DNA from: Lates calcarifer
Lineage: Eukaryota; Chordata; Actinopteri; Centropomidae
NCBI RefSeq assembly: GCF_001640805.2
Contig: NC_066845.1
Location: 24,830,171-24,894,170, forward strand
Length of the DNA stretch: 64,000 bases
Direction of reading: 5' to 3'
Shown: piece by piece, positions 25,092 through 38,659 of the stretch
Position numbering within the stretch: position 1 is the stretch's first letter
Layout of the letters: each line of letters opens with the position of its first letter
Made by a program: the position numbers and the translations under genes
The notes under the pieces: model-generated
What the model was told of the DNA's origin: nothing
Database searches by the model: none
The model's input: only the letters and a program-made list of their open reading frames with translations

Positions 25092-26717
25092 GAAACCAAA
25101 GTGTGTTCCTTCAGAGGCCTGATCATCCTCCAACATCAGCAACCCACTGCTGGGAGCATGGACGTGGGCCAAGGCCAGAGTGCTGAGATTTTCCTCCTCG
25201 TCCATTTGTGTGTGTGTTACAAATTTGGTAACAGGAATAAGCCAAGGGTGGATTAAAGTGCGTTGACTGTCGGCTAAAGTAATACACCCAGGATACTGGA
25301 CCTCAGCCTGCATCAGCCAAGGAGTCATGGTTACAACATACAAACACACTCTATGTTTACATGCAGTCCCGTAAACCAGTAATTGGGTTAGTTGATGGCT
25401 TAATTCAAATGTCATGACTTCATATAAACAGCATTGTTAAGTTAGTGTCATTGAACTGGACACAGTCGTATCAATTTGCTTTTTTTCATTCATTTTTTTA
25501 TGCATTAAAACAAATGAGCAGCTCAGACTTGCTGTTGTAAGCACAACACTGAGTTGTGGCTAACTTGTTAGCAAGCAGTTGCCTATTTACACATCCAGAA
25601 GACACAGAGCAACATTAGCATTCAGTTTGGAGTTGTATTTGTGGTGACCTGAATAATGTAAGTCCTGTTTTCATTCTCCTTTTAGCTCTGCTTTGGTCTC
25701 CACCAGCCTCTGAGGGAAATATGTGACTTATTAGCTGCTAAAAGCTCCAAGATGTCTGTCTGAAACAGCTGCTGTAGCAACAACAGAATTGGTGATAATT
25801 ATTTTATGATGTCCAACACTATGAGTCACTCTTTTCACATTAGCTATAGTAATTTCATCCATCGGTAATGGCTAAATATTAATTATAGCAGCTTTAAATG
25901 CAGATTGACTATACAATACTCGTTTTTTGACATCAACATTTTTGTTGAATTGGACGTGTAATCGTATTAGAGCCCACATGTGATAAGCACCATTTGGAGG
26001 ACAGATTATTCCAGAGCACGATACAGTACCACGAGTACTGACATTTTAACATGGGTGGTCCCAGTAGGAATTAAAGTCCTGACCCAAGCTGTGTTAGTGA
26101 CAGGGCTCCACATGGCACCTAAGTGCCCACCGATGAATTAATTATATTAATGGCAGATGTTCATAAAGTCACAGTAATGTCATCTGGTTTGCTTCATATC
26201 CCCAGAGTTGTGTCAGACATTATCATCCACTCTTGTCGGTTAGAAAAAGAAAGGCGGCACTTACACTGGTGTTTTCCGAGGAGACACAAACATGTTTTTG
26301 AAAGACCATGACCATCTGTACTAAACAAGAACTTATCCAAGTTCTGGAGCCAAACTTTAATCCATGTGCTCTTAATTAAGCCAATTATGTGGACCTGTAC
26401 AGGGCTCTGACCACCAGTATAATCAACATTTATATACTTTTCAAATCAACAGTGCATCTCAGATATTCTCAGCCCACTAGACCTTCAGAGTTAGGTCTGC
26501 TTCTGATTATTTGTGGAATTAAATCCAGTCATGTTTATGCCAAAGATTCATTAAGTCCTTTTAAATTTGTGCTGAATATTTCTTATTTCATTTACACTTT
26601 TTTATTGTTTTTACCTGTTTTCTTTACTGATATTCTATATTTAATATCATTTAGCTGATTTTAAAAAACCCCATCTTGTTTTTATGCCTCTGTAATAGTC
26701 GTGACTCAAAGACTGAT

Positions 26718-27010
26718 TGTCAGAGGTCAAAGGTCAAGGTCATTGTCACCGTACAGACACTGTTTTGGCCATAACTCAAGCATTAAAACACTAATTATCA
26801 CAAGATTTCACACAAATGTTTGACAGGATAAAATGATGAAGCAATGACATTTCATATCCAAAAGGTCAAAGGTCAGCTTCACTGTGACATCATAATGTTC
26901 TGCCAAATAAAAAAAATTAAAAAAAACTTTTCTGGCCATTATTCAGCGCCATGACTCAGGAACAGAAGGACAGACTGTGACCATATTTTCTGCAACTCGA
27001 CTGGTTGGTG
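26718..27010. repeat. Interspersed repeat with AGGTCA half-site clusters
   Basis: GAGGTCAAAGGTCAAGGTCA at about 26722-26742 and AAAGGTCAAAGGTCA at about 26862-26876 surround GGCCATAACTCAAGCATTAAA and CACAAGATTTCACACAAATG. I recall this arrangement as a dispersed teleost repeat. AGGTCA direct repeats spaced by one base match nuclear-receptor (DR1) sites, but function here is not shown. Confidence 0.4.
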
Positions 27011-27541
27011 GAGACAAACAACCACAAGCCGGTGATTCTAGTTTCCAGAGTGGGCTATGATTGACTGACTGCGTCACCAATGCAACAAAAAAGATAGAGT
27101 ATAATTCTACTTTCCAGCTGCAAGTCCAAGCAGCTAAGCTCTGCGAGGCGATGCTGTGTGCAGGTTTTTTCCCAATATGTGAGTCAGTAATGGCTGATAT
27201 TTGCAGTTTACAGCGCGTTTGAGCTGCAGATATCTGCATGTAGCACCTTGAATCACCCAATGCATGAAATGTGCTATGAAATACTGAACAAATAAAGTTA
27301 TCTTCCCTGTGTAGTGTACATAACCTCATGTTAGAAATCATGCTTTGCCGCCTCCTACATGTTGCTGCTGCATTAACATGATGTATGTGTGAATACATCT
27401 GCATGTTATCTTGAAAAACATGTTCCCTCTTTGTCTTCAAACCCGAGCTGTGGATTAATGAAAGCTTTGACTTTCCTTTCTGTTCTCTGAATCAAGTGAA
27501 GACCGACTGCAGACGTGTTGCACGTCATCGCCTCTGAGCCT

Positions 27542-27564
27542 TGTGTGTGTGTGTGTGTGTGTGT
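27542..27564 (+). repeat. (TG)n microsatellite
   Basis: Pure TG run, followed 30 bases later by a (CA)n run at 27595-27612. The two are complementary and could pair as a hairpin. Confidence 0.9.
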
Positions 27565-29089
27565 TTGATCTGTGGTAACCTTCTGTTGGCATCAGACACA
27601 CACACACACACATGCCTTCTGATGTTATGTAACCTTGTCATAGCAGGCTGCTCGTCTCTTCACACGGACACACACACATAGATAAACACTGAGCCACGGG
27701 GATGAAATTAGCCGGCTGGGTAGCAGTGGGAATATCGGGTGGATCTGTTTGGATGTGTTTATTTTGAACGGTTAGCAAGCACGTCCCAGAGCCTGCTGGT
27801 CTTGTGATTATTACTCATGGCCTGGACATTGGCCTCAAGCTTGACTTGCACTCTTTTTAATGTGTGTATGTGTGTGTTAGCTCCTGCTGTGCTCATTTAA
27901 TACCTGGTGTTCAATGAGATGCTGTATAATTCTCCACATTCCTGTACGTTGAACTAAGTGTCTGCCCTACATTTTATACATATGTGACATCTGTGCTATA
28001 AGCGCTGACTGCTCCCTCCATAAAGAGAACGATGACCTGCTAATGTCAAAATAGCGTAGGCTCTTCCTGGAAATGTTGCTTTGTCTGGCTAAGTGTGATG
28101 ATGTCTCATTCAAAAGAGAGTTAAAGTTCAACTGATGATTTCATTTAGTGTGTCAAAATATGTCAGTTTAAAGTTCAGAGTTAGGAAACATTCACATCAT
28201 CAAACATTGATTTTTTCCTCTTTGCCTTGGAGCAGTTTGTGTTTGCCCGACTCATATCAGTCCATATTTCATTTTAGCTGTCTAACTCACTGCAGGTTTG
28301 TGGCCACACAACTAGCAAGAACTTCTCTTTAAAAATCACACAGAACATTTTAGATAACTGTTTGTGTTTTGCATGTGCTCAGTGGAAAAAATGACACCCT
28401 AGTAAATCAGTCTATTGTCTTAAAACAAACGTGCTGACCAGTAAAGATGAGTAACGTTATCTCTGGATATTTGTCCTGTGACTTCAGACGTTTGTTGCTT
28501 TGATGAAAAGCTGAAGGTGGATGTTTTGACCTTGACACCTCTGAACCAGTTCCTCCCACTTAACTTCCTGGCTTGAAAACAAAGGCTTCCACTCTGACCC
28601 ACGACCTTTAGAGTCTTATCTTTGACCAAACACGTGCAGATGCCAAATGGTGATACCAAGAAAGATTTTGACTTTTAATCAGGAAGAATTGGAGCTGGAT
28701 GGTTGGTAGTTGCTGGATATACTGTTCTGTAATTATTTTGCCTGCACTAATGAGATTTCCACCATTGTCTGATTCTTTCAAAACCCAACCTGTACAATGG
28801 GAACCACACCATAGTCTGGGTATGACAGGTGTAGCTAATGTCACTGGATAATTAAGATGAGAAAGAAGAAAATAATGATTCAATTAAACATATTCATGTG
28901 TTCCTTTTTGTCTAATTCTGTGCTAATGAAATGAGGAAAACTTTTAATTCAGTCTCATGAAAGTCTACACAGCGGCTAAATAACACACCTCACACACTGG
29001 ACCAACAGTAATTCACCTCCTGTAGACGTCCTCAGTCCAAATTACTACGCTGGCTAATATTCTGATTTGTCCCTCTCTGCCTCCCCTCC

Positions 29090-29225
29090 CCCCTCTCCAA
29101 ATCCAGTAATCCAAGAGGAAATGAAATTGGCTTAATGACTTTTCCGACCTGTCTGGGGAGGGAACGCAGGACTGCACTGAACAGTTTAAGCTGATTAACC
29201 CCAATAAGGAGGGTTATCTTATTAA
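29090..29225. promoter_or_regulatory. Possible enhancer patch
   Basis: AGTAATCC, GGCTTAATGAC (29129-29139), CTGATTAACCCC (29191-29202) and TTATTAAAGC lie within 130 bases. Confidence 0.2.
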
Positions 29226-30848
29226 AGCTTGACTTTAGAGGCTGTGCAGGTTGGTTGTATGAATATGAGTGAATACAGGGAGTTCGTTAGCTCCAAAAAT
29301 GCTTATGTAACTTCTGGTTTCAGCTCAAATCCTAGAAATGTCTGATAGGATTTGATGGATACAGCACAGTAGACATATTTTCAACAGCTTACTTTATCAG
29401 TTATTTGTGCTGGATAGTTGACCGAAGATATTATTTCACATATTTATACTGATGAACAACAGCTCTTTTTAAAAGACACAGAGTTTTGCAAAGTCAGAAA
29501 GTTAAGAATTGGATTGAGCAAAGCTCTTATGTAACAATGACCCACCTTCTTAGTACAGACTGCTCTGTCTCATGAAGCAGGATCACAAAGTTATCTTGAT
29601 ATATTTGCTCAGTAAAACCTGTGTTGTTGAGGTCGGGGCAGAAAGAAACGGCAGCTGTGCCATCAAAGGTAGTTTCTCTTCACAACTTTCCGACGTTTTC
29701 ATTTCAGAGTCGACTGCAGCTCTGATGCCTCCACGCGCTTATTTGCATCTTGCAGAAATGTAGCATCAGTTTCTGAGGACACACACAGATATGCTGCTAA
29801 TCCACATGTGCATGAGTATTAGTATTAAAACGTAGCTTTCTCTTTCTCTGTGTGTTTTGGCCTTTCATCCACAGGCAAACTGACCTTTTGCAAAACTCGC
29901 TCCGGGGTGAAGATTTTCAGGAAATCCATTTTCAGTGTTGACGTGCTGTTTTTGGCCTCAGTGCACCGCTGTTATTAGCTTACCAGAAGTGGTGATAACT
30001 TTTTTTGGGGGGCTTCTGTTTGGCCAACATGGCTTTACTGTTACTGTTGTATCACTGCCTGTTGGTTTTGGTACGATCCTAAGAGCACTACAGCTTGTTT
30101 TACATGTGGACGGAGGAAAATTCCTGATTCAAAAAACATCTGTGTACCTGTGAACTAGGCCTTAGTTGAGTAGTCTGAATGGAGCTAATGTGTCAGATGT
30201 TGGTATCTGCGTAGAAGCAACAGGCAGCACATTAAAGGTGCAGATAATTGGATTAATAATACATGGAGAAAAGTAATTTACATTCACTAACATCCAAAAG
30301 TTTTGTAGGTTTGGATCTATGTTCTTCAGCAGTGTTTCCCTCCCTGTCCTGTGACATTGAGGCAGTGTTTGCACCTGAACACACAACACTGTACAACTTC
30401 CTGTAATACCAGACTTCCTTTGATAATCATTGGAGCTGATGCCAGCGTCAGACACCTCTAATTATGAGCAGTCACAGTGGTGTGGTAGAAGCAGTGAGGG
30501 TAATGAGTTTAGGCAGTGATCCGTAAGCTCTCATATTAGTCAGCTGACATTATGGGAGGAAGCTTCACCTCCTGGTTCCTTCACTTGAATGGAAAAACAA
30601 TCAAAGCGATGCTATTAAATATGTTTGGCTGAGTTTTTTCACCGAATCTCTGCCGTATGTGACATTATGCAAAGAAGGGAGAGGATTCCTGAAAAACCAA
30701 CACCGCTTTAAACATTTGTTTGATGTATTTCCTGCAGTTTTCTATGATAAAAGCAAGTGGTAACAACACAAGGAAAGAGAGAAGAAAGAAGATTCTGAGT
30801 GTTATGAGTGCTGCTGCGTTGGTGGAGGACAGTTTAGGACATACAGAC

Positions 30849-30863
30849 ATATATATATATATA
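30849..30863 (+). repeat. (AT)7 microsatellite
   Basis: Short pure AT run. Confidence 0.85.
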
Positions 30864-31486
30864 AAATGAATTATACTGTAGTCTGTATGGTCTTTGTGAC
30901 CTGCAGTCCACATGTTTTCACTCCTCTCTGACCAAATTGTCCTTTAGCATCAGCAGCAGTAAAACATGACGTGTGAAGGCCGAGGTGAGCAGGAGAAAAC
31001 CAGCTCCTCTTATCACCTCCCAGCACAAAGCCTCAGAAAACAGTTTATATTAAATGTACGTATTGAAGATGCTCCAGGCTGCACTATGCATACATCAGCT
31101 ATTAAACAAATGGAATTCCAGATCAAATAATAAGCAGTTTGTCTTTGTTTGGCATTGTACTGTAAGGAGACACACATCATATTGCTAGCCTCAAAGGAGG
31201 GGATTTTCTCTCTTATTATTAAGGGCTGGTTCATGTTTTATTCATGATAAATCCTGGCCTGTGGCCTGCAAAGGCTTTTTATTCAGTTAAGCGAGATTAC
31301 ATTTGTTAAGTCAGTTGTTAAATTGTACAACAGGATAAGGCTGTGTAAATTTGCACGCACTGTCTGGCACAACCGGCGTGGTTGTTGGCACGTCTGTCAC
31401 AGAGCTCGGGGAGGGAATGACAGGACATGTGAGAGACTACAAATACGAAACTGACTCAGCCGACGTAGCAACTAACTAATTATGTT

Positions 31487-31762
31487 GTCTTACAAATGTC
31501 AGAAAATAATGAAAAATGACAATTATAATTTAGCAGAGCCTGAGGCGACATTTTCAGCCCATAGTTCAAAACCCAAAGACTTTCAGTTTGCTGTCACATG
31601 TGACAAAGTAAAGCAAGGGATTGACACATTTTAGAAGCAGGAATTAAAGTGTGTTTTATTTTAAATCAATTGAAATGATTAATCAGTTGTCAAAATAGTT
31701 GCTGATTAATTTCCTGTCACTCAGCTGATTGATTAATCAACTAATTGCTGCGGTTCTACAGG
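31487..31762. repeat. 3' part of the same inverted-repeat family
   Basis: It contains TTCAAAACCCAAAGA with TTTCAGTTTGCTGTCAC, then TCAAAATAGTTGCTGATTAA and GATTGATTAATCAACTAATTG before GCGGTTCTACA. This order of blocks is what I recall for the family; the 5' end is missing. Confidence 0.5.
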
Positions 31763-32279
31763 AGTTCCTGATGGGTGGCAGTTATTAGCATGAGCATTAA
31801 CGTGAACATTTTACCATTATTTAAAACAGGTGTTGTTGTGTTTGGTTAATAACATCACAGCTGCAGAAGCTTTTTGTTTAATGTCAGGAAAACAAATTCA
31901 AATAAACTCTGAACATTTTAAAGATGCAACATTTTACTCCTCCTGCAGATTAGTCGAATAGATCTCATTTCTAGGAGACTGGGTTGGAAGGATAAAGAAA
32001 GAAGGATCATATGATGTTGTAGATATATCATAAAGCCTCAGCACTCCTGCTGCAAAGCTAAAAATACCTAAACTGAGTCTAATGAGCTGCATCTCAGTTT
32101 ATTTTAACCAGTGCAGATGTTACTGTCTGTGCAGTGGTGATACAGTCACTGTGCCTCTGAGCTGTATTATTTTTGCACTGAACACATTGTCTCTCTGCCA
32201 GGTAATCGACTGTAACAACTGGATCTACATCAGATAAACTGCATACATTTTCTGCAGCCCTCTAATGTTTTTAATCCTG

Positions 32280-32600
32280 TTTGGTTTATCAACAAACCAT
32301 AATGATCTCACAGCTGCCAAATTGCTTTGCTCAGAGCTCCCAGAGGTGTGAACGCTTTTTTTTTTCACCTTTTTTTTTTTTTTTTATGAATTTTGGCAGC
32401 TCCACAAAATGCCAAGCGGGCTGCTTTCATTGATTTCGAAAGGTCAAGTGCGCAGTTGTTTGCAGAGGCGTAATAAGAGCGATTGTTTTCAGTTCTCTGA
32501 TCCAGAGGGCTGCATTGTAAAGCTGCCAGATAATTAATGACTGAGTAATTAGCAGGTTTATTGTTTGTGCTCATCCATTATGTCACTGCAGGTTGACTGT
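32280..32600. promoter_or_regulatory. Possible enhancer patch
   Basis: TAATTAATGACTGAGTAATTAG (32531-32552) followed by TTTATTGTTTGTG (Fox/Sox-like), and upstream TTTTATGAATTTTGG and GGCGTAATAAGAGCG. It is split by two T-runs (32356-32365 and 32370-32385). Confidence 0.25.
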
Positions 32601-32632
32601 TCCTTTTTCACTGTGTTTTGATTGACAGGACA

Positions 32633-32634
32633 TG

Positions 32635-32665
<31 letters not shown>
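32633..32665 (+). repeat. (TG)n microsatellite with one CG interruption
   Basis: ATGTGTGTG, then CG, then a TG run. Confidence 0.95.
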
Positions 32666-33645
32666 CTAATTTGCAAACCAAATCTACAATCCTGTGAATC
32701 TTAATAAGAAGGAGAGGTGGGGGCTGGGCTGCAGAGCGACTTCTACCTCAGTGACGGTTTAAGAGTAAATTTAAAAATCCCTCTTTCAAAATAAAACTCT
32801 TCATTTACAGTAAATGGAAATATAAAGCAGGTATGTATAGTGCACAGAGTAGCGTTAGCATGCGATCATCTCAGCAGCCACAGTTCAGAGTAAACACACA
32901 CCCACCATCACAGACGATCTGGTTCTGAATCGACAGGCCGGCCCAGTAAAGTTGGAACTAGCTGCTGTAGCTGGCAGGCAGCGGTTGGTTGAACCCGGTC
33001 GCCTCAGTGAAACACAAAGACCAGGCACAAATGAAAGGGCTGTGCTGCTGTATGAGCTCCAGAAATACTAATTATATCCACTGTTGTCTGATGTTGCATT
33101 CCCTCCATCACAGCAACAACAGAAACACTTTAATCCTGACATTGTGGTCGCTGGCTCTGCGGTACCTCACGGCCTGTGCCGCGTGGCCGAGCTCCGCTGC
33201 TGAACCTGGAGCGGAGGTGTGTTTATGGACATCCAGGACAAGCCAACATCGGCTCGTCATGAATGTCTGAAACAAAGCCTTCAGCCCAGACTGAAACCTG
33301 GGCTCCTCTGTTGCAGAGAGCGTTTTTACTTCACATGACTTAAGAAATGAACTCTGTGCTCTTTTATTTGCCATTAAAATGAATCAGGGTAATGCAGTGT
33401 AACTGCACTGTGTTTGTTGTCAGTATTTTGTATCTGATTCAAGAGGAAAACAAAAGAGACCAGATTCTTTAATAACAAGTCCCATATGGACTGATAAGTG
33501 GCATATTTTGTCTCCAACAGTCCATCTGTCTGAACTGCTGAACAATACAAACAGAACACGACAACACAGGCAGAATCTAACATTTTATATTTATATTCAC
33601 TTTTTAAAAAAGATTTTGGGTGCGGGTGTGTTCTGAAAAGTCCAC

Positions 33646-34044
33646 TCAGATGTTGGAGTCTCCTCCAGCTTCTCCTTCTTCATCTTCTTCCTCAAACCAG
33701 TGCAGGTTCTGAAATTTTTCCAGGCTGAGATTTTCCTCTTTTTCTTGTCAGGCTTTTCTTCGAAGCCTCTGATCTCTTCCAGCAGCTCAGAAATCTGTGA
33801 CTGATGGAGGGAGTCCGTCTTTTCGTCTTCTCCTCCTGCTCGTCCACCTCGTCCTTCTGCTCTGACCTCTCCTCCTCAGCCCGGAGCTTAGTGTCCAGCT
33901 CCTGGTTAGTGGAGGGCTGTTCTTTCAGTTTTTCTTTCAGCTCCTCCACCTCTTTTAAAAAATAACTCGTCTTTGTCAGAAGCGTTTTTCCTCAGGTCTG
34001 GATCTCCTGTTGAAGCAGAGAATTCCTCTCCCTTTGTTCTGGTG
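33646..34044 (-). pseudogene. Frameshifted terminal exon of a coiled-coil protein
   Basis: On the minus strand a pyrimidine-rich tract ends TTTCTTTAG just before 34044. The exon after it encodes a Glu/Lys-rich coiled coil, but only if the frame is changed several times. Segments seen are EQRERNSLLQQEIQT, then LRKNASDKDELFFK, then EVEELKEKLKEQPSTNQEL with LRAEEERSEQKDEVDEQEEK, then SLHQSQISELLEEIRGFEEK, and an acidic end NLHWFEEEDEEGEAGGDSNI before TGA (33646-33648). At least three frame changes, one beside a TGA, point to decay. The longest intact piece is 33692-33949. I do not know the parent family. No upstream exons were found. Confidence 0.5.
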
Positions 34045-36783
34045 CTAAAGAAAAGAAAATTTGAAATCTGAATTCACTGAGTGATTCCTCTCGGAGTCAT
34101 TTCAGGATACGGCAGTATGAGACTTGTGTATATTTGTATGCCCCCCCTCTTACCACACAAACTCTTATTTGAAGCCACTGAGGTCTGTTCACGGCGATCC
34201 AGATGTTTCTGGCATTCGCCTTCATCAATATTCATCCGACCTCCAGCTGAACTCCACTGTTTGTTTAAATATTGCAGAGCCAGAGCCGATATTTATTTAC
34301 AGCTTTGGAGGGAAACCACGCGTCTTCAGTGACATGAAAGACACATCTCTGTCAAACAGCTCTGCGGCTCCACACCAGGAAGGAACTGACATCTTTCTCC
34401 TCAGCGCGATTACTCAAAGGAGCTTTATGTTTTTGGCGGAGAGTTTAAAGAGTGGAAGCTGCGGAGATGAAGCAAATTCAGACCTGTGAAAGCAGCGTGA
34501 AAACACATTAGTGATGAACTTATGAACCTATACATGATTCCCATGTGAGTTTCTAATCTAACCGGGTCGATCGACCAAATCATTCATCAAAGGTGGTTTT
34601 TTTTTTTTTTTTAAATTGAACAGCAGCTGCAAAATATAAATCAGGACTTAAGATGTTAAAGTAAGTTGAGTAATAATCACTAACAAGCTCCCTGGTTAGC
34701 ATAAAGATTTGGCACTCGGGCACAGTGAATAATATTACATGATAAAATGTGTTTTAGCTGCATACACACAGGATCTGAATCGCCTGGGAAAACCCAGTTA
34801 TTTGGAATAATTGATTCTATTTTGTTGAAGAGTCCACTGATGACACTAATCTCTCTTATTGGCTGTTAATTTCTTTTTCATCTTCAAGAGACTTCATTTG
34901 TTCATTTAAATAACGTTCAGATTTTACCCTGTGAAGACATAAAGATCCTACATGATAATATATGAGAAACTACACAAATTGTGATCACCTGGCTTGTGAT
35001 AAGACAAAACAGGAATAAACAGAAAAGCATGATTCTGTAAACTTGCTCTGTTTTGAGCGTGAATAACTGTTCATATCCCAAATGAATTGTATAAACATAT
35101 TAAATCCAGTTATTCATCATTTCCAACATTTGAAAACAATCCAGATTATCTGGCATGGAGACACATCAGCACCATCGCTATTTCAGAACTTGATGTTATA
35201 ACATCCTTGGTCTGTTATGTCACCATGCAGAACATTTGGCAGCAGCTGAAGCCTACATGCCAGAAGATGCTTACATACCACTGATAGTTGTACTTTGGCC
35301 TCAGGATTACATGAGCATCCTTCATGCACCGCGTTCACTCTGTCAACAGACACGACAAACAGGTCGTGTCGAGATTATTGATGCATTTTTAATGCACAGT
35401 AGCCTTTTCAAACTTTATCAGGAATGATATCTTGATAAAAGAGGGAAATTCTAAATCATTATCTGAGGTTAATTCACCAAAACTGCTGTATTTTTGTCTG
35501 TAACACAAGATAAACTAAAATAATAATGGTTATAAATCTAGATTTTAGTTCCCTGTTACGCCCCATTGACTGCAGAGAAAAAAATCACATTTGTATCAGG
35601 TCTGCTGCATTGTACGAATGTCAGTCGCTTTATAGAAGTCGTTTTCTCTAGAATATGAAAGGAAGCCTCATGTAACACAGACGCATGACAGAGACCAACA
35701 CTTCAGACAAACAGGAGCACCATTTCTATGTTAATGCTCAGTGACTTTACAAAGGAAATGCGCAGCTGCTGATGTCTTCTAGTAAGTGACACAAGAAAAG
35801 TTGAATATCTTTGAAATTCCACTGAATGAGGACAGGGAGCAACGCCAGAAATATGTTGTTGGTGAAGGAGGAGAGAGTATCTGTCTGCCCTTGCTGTCAA
35901 CTACTATTTCAAAAAAACCCAGCAGCAGCTCCGAGGTTCATCTCATTCCTGACCCTCGTCTGGCTGAAGGTCCTCAGAAAATTCATAAACAAACGATAAC
36001 TGACAGAGTTTATTTGTTGGAATACATTCAGAACATTTTTTCCATGTAGTGAGTGTGTTTGAGTAGCTTCTTCCTGACAAGCTTAAGCTTGATTTATGCT
36101 TCTGTGTACGACTCGTGCGGAGCCTATACAAGTGGCCGACACTGTCGTGAGCATTTGTGCACGTGTGAGTGTGTGTGTCGCTCTGCATTTACACCACTGG
36201 AACGTCAGCTGGCGATGAGTTTCCTCGTGTTCTTCAAACACTGGCGACTGAAACTGAGAGGATCACGTTCGATCACGATCAGAGTCATCCGAGGAGATGG
36301 GATGTACGACCGTTAAACTTACTGAGACAAACAGCAGGGTGGATCTTCTGTGCTTGTCCAGCCACTGAGGGACACGTACGAGCCGACCAAGCAGACAGTT
36401 CAAGTACAAACCAGTAAAAATAGAAATATAAACCAGACATTAGATGATTTGACTCTGTTTTAATGATTCCATACAGTATGTATTTGCTTTATTTTACTCA
36501 AACACCAGGAAGAAAAATCAGTTTCCAGGTTTACTCCAGACTGTCTCCTCTTTAAATACCAGGAATAAAATAAAATATCTGTCCACGCCTCACCTTTAAT
36601 GGATTTGAGATGTTAATAGACTGTATGTGATTGTGTGAGAGGCACAGAGGCAGGGGAGAACACAGAGAGAGAGAGCAGGAAGAGATTTAGTCATTTCCCA
36701 AACCTCTAATAACTCCCTTAGGTGGGCTGTGGTGAGAAAAGTGCACCGTCTGCCTCCACAGCAGAATGAATAATGGAATGGTT

Positions 36784-36800
36784 TGTGTGTGTGTGTGTGT
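36784..36800 (+). repeat. (TG)n microsatellite, short
   Basis: Pure TG run of about eight units. Confidence 0.85.
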
Positions 36801-37257
36801 CCGCAACCCACCACACAATAATGATAATTGACCAATTAGATGGCGGAGAGAAGCATAAACACCTGGGGCTCATCCAGAAAGGTGAAACATTACAGAATAA
36901 TCAGACAGAAACAACAGTGTCTTCCTTTTGTCAGGTCATCAGTAACGTCAAACCTTCCCCCACTATCGCAGTTCCACTGAGCAAAGTGACATGTTACTGT
37001 TTATAAAATAACAGGGTTCACGTCACTCAGCTGGCACTGTGTAATTTAAAAACATGACATTTTTAAGAGATCAGAGCAGACCTGACGGATCAGTTTTACA
37101 TTGGTTAGGTTAAGAACAGTGATCCTAACGCCAACAGTTCATATCTTTAAAGTCAGATTTCAACATTTTCTTGAATTTGTAAAAATAAAACAAAAATATA
37201 TTTAAATCCCTCATCAAATTAGCATGTTTGTTGTTTTTGTTACAGCCAGTTAATGTA

Positions 37258-37515
37258 TTAAAGGAGCAATTTGTAAGTTTTGCTACTGCTACATAGCTAA
37301 TGTTAGCATTAACAGCATTTTACTCAGAAATGTTGCGAGTTCAGCATCAAACTTCCTTTACTCACCAAGAGCTGTCTCAGGTGAAAGCAAAGCCAACATT
37401 AACCCTTGTTTTGTTTTCCTATCACTTTTCTTCTACTGAAGTTAGCATGCTAACCAGTTCATCTCGTCACTTTTCCGATAGCGATGAAGCAGTAGCACTG
37501 CTCACAGTTTGCGCT
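37258..37515 (+). mobile_element. Copy 2 of the same element (plus orientation, right end missing)
   Basis: It starts at TTAAAGGAGCAATTTGTAAG, then carries the CTACATAGC, ACTCACCAAGAGCTGTCTC and TTCTACTGAAGTTAGCATGC blocks. The distal third found in the other copies, with its right terminus, is absent. Confidence 0.6.
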
Positions 37516-38659
37516 AAGTATGGTTTGAAATGTTGATGCCAGTGCAGATCCAATGCAATATTTCACATTATGTTATCTGAGAAATATAAACAAGATTTTT
37601 CACTTTTCAGAACTTTTCCATTTAGCAGAGGAAGTTTTCCAGTGTTGTCTGTAATATGATCTAAATAGAAGCAGTGATGGAAATAAATAATTTACTCTCT
37701 GTTGGAAAATATATTAATTCATATCAGGATCTAACTGATCAGAGAAAAAGGAAACAATCAAATCTGATGGAACATTTGATTCCAGCTTTCAGTACTTGAC
37801 TAATAACAGCACTAATAAAGTTTTGAGATGAAGACGTAGTTCAGAATACAGCATCAGCCTCTGACTGAAACTTCCAGACCACGCTCTGCTTTTCTGCTTA
37901 TTTCCATAGATTCATAAATGCGACTCAAAATGAACACTTTTAACTTCAACTTAAGTTGGAACATTTCATCTCCCACAGACACATCTGTGCCTCTGAACTC
38001 TGAGTCCTGTCACGTCTTTGCATTCACTGTCTATGCAATCATGCCACCTTTAAAGTTTGCATTCAGTCTGAGCGTACGTTAAGAAATGAAAGCTGGATTA
38101 CTTTTAGCACAGATGAATAAATGATGTCTGACTGTGGGAAACAACACCTTGTGATGAGCTGCAGCCTGGTTCAGGAGCTCAGTCCTTTGAAGAACACGAA
38201 GCCGAGTGGGATGAAGTTGTACCTGTGTCTCCAGCACCTCCTTACATGAGACGATCAAACTACACCACGGCCAGAAAACTGCAGTTTGTCACTTGGAAGT
38301 TGTCCTCAGTACATGCCAGTGCTGAACTGGATCCATGAGTTTACAGTACAAGTTGTGACGTATCATCCCACCGCACAACGAAGAGCTTCCTGTTATTTAC
38401 ATTCTGCAGTGGATTGTGGGATACTGAAAGCTGCATTTCTTGGCAGGAGAATCTGAAATGGAGTGAAGCCTTGTTGACCCTTTTCAGTTTTGAAATGCAG
38501 TCTTCACAAACATAAAGATTCATGGGAAATGTATTCCTGTTTTGACAGAAATGAATGCTAACAGTATCACCAGGGATTTGACTGTAGCAGCCAATCGTTT
38601 CTGCCGTGCTGACATTTAAAAAAGAAAGACATCTTGCCCTGCCGTACTTCACTGTGTAC

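Larger units (their letters stand above)
21084..33645. other. Non-coding stretch with several possible regulatory patches
   Basis: No coding exon is recognised. The stretch holds motif-rich patches near 21.4, 23.2-23.95, 29.1 and 32.3-32.6 kb. It also holds inverted-repeat elements at 24.1-24.8 and 31.5-31.8 kb, a repeat with AGGTCA units near 26.7 kb, a 31-base A-run at 25.06 kb, and CA/TG tracts. Confidence 0.6.

Noticed and set aside
26943..27440. 165-codon open frame, minus strand
   Set aside because: It begins in ordinary AT-rich sequence and runs into the AGGTCA-type repeat; the residue pattern is irregular, with no family recognised.
29875..29906. 32-nt segment after a strong pyrimidine tract, donor GTGAAG
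   Set aside because: The length shifts the frame, no partner exon was found, and the peptide in any phase is unrecognised.
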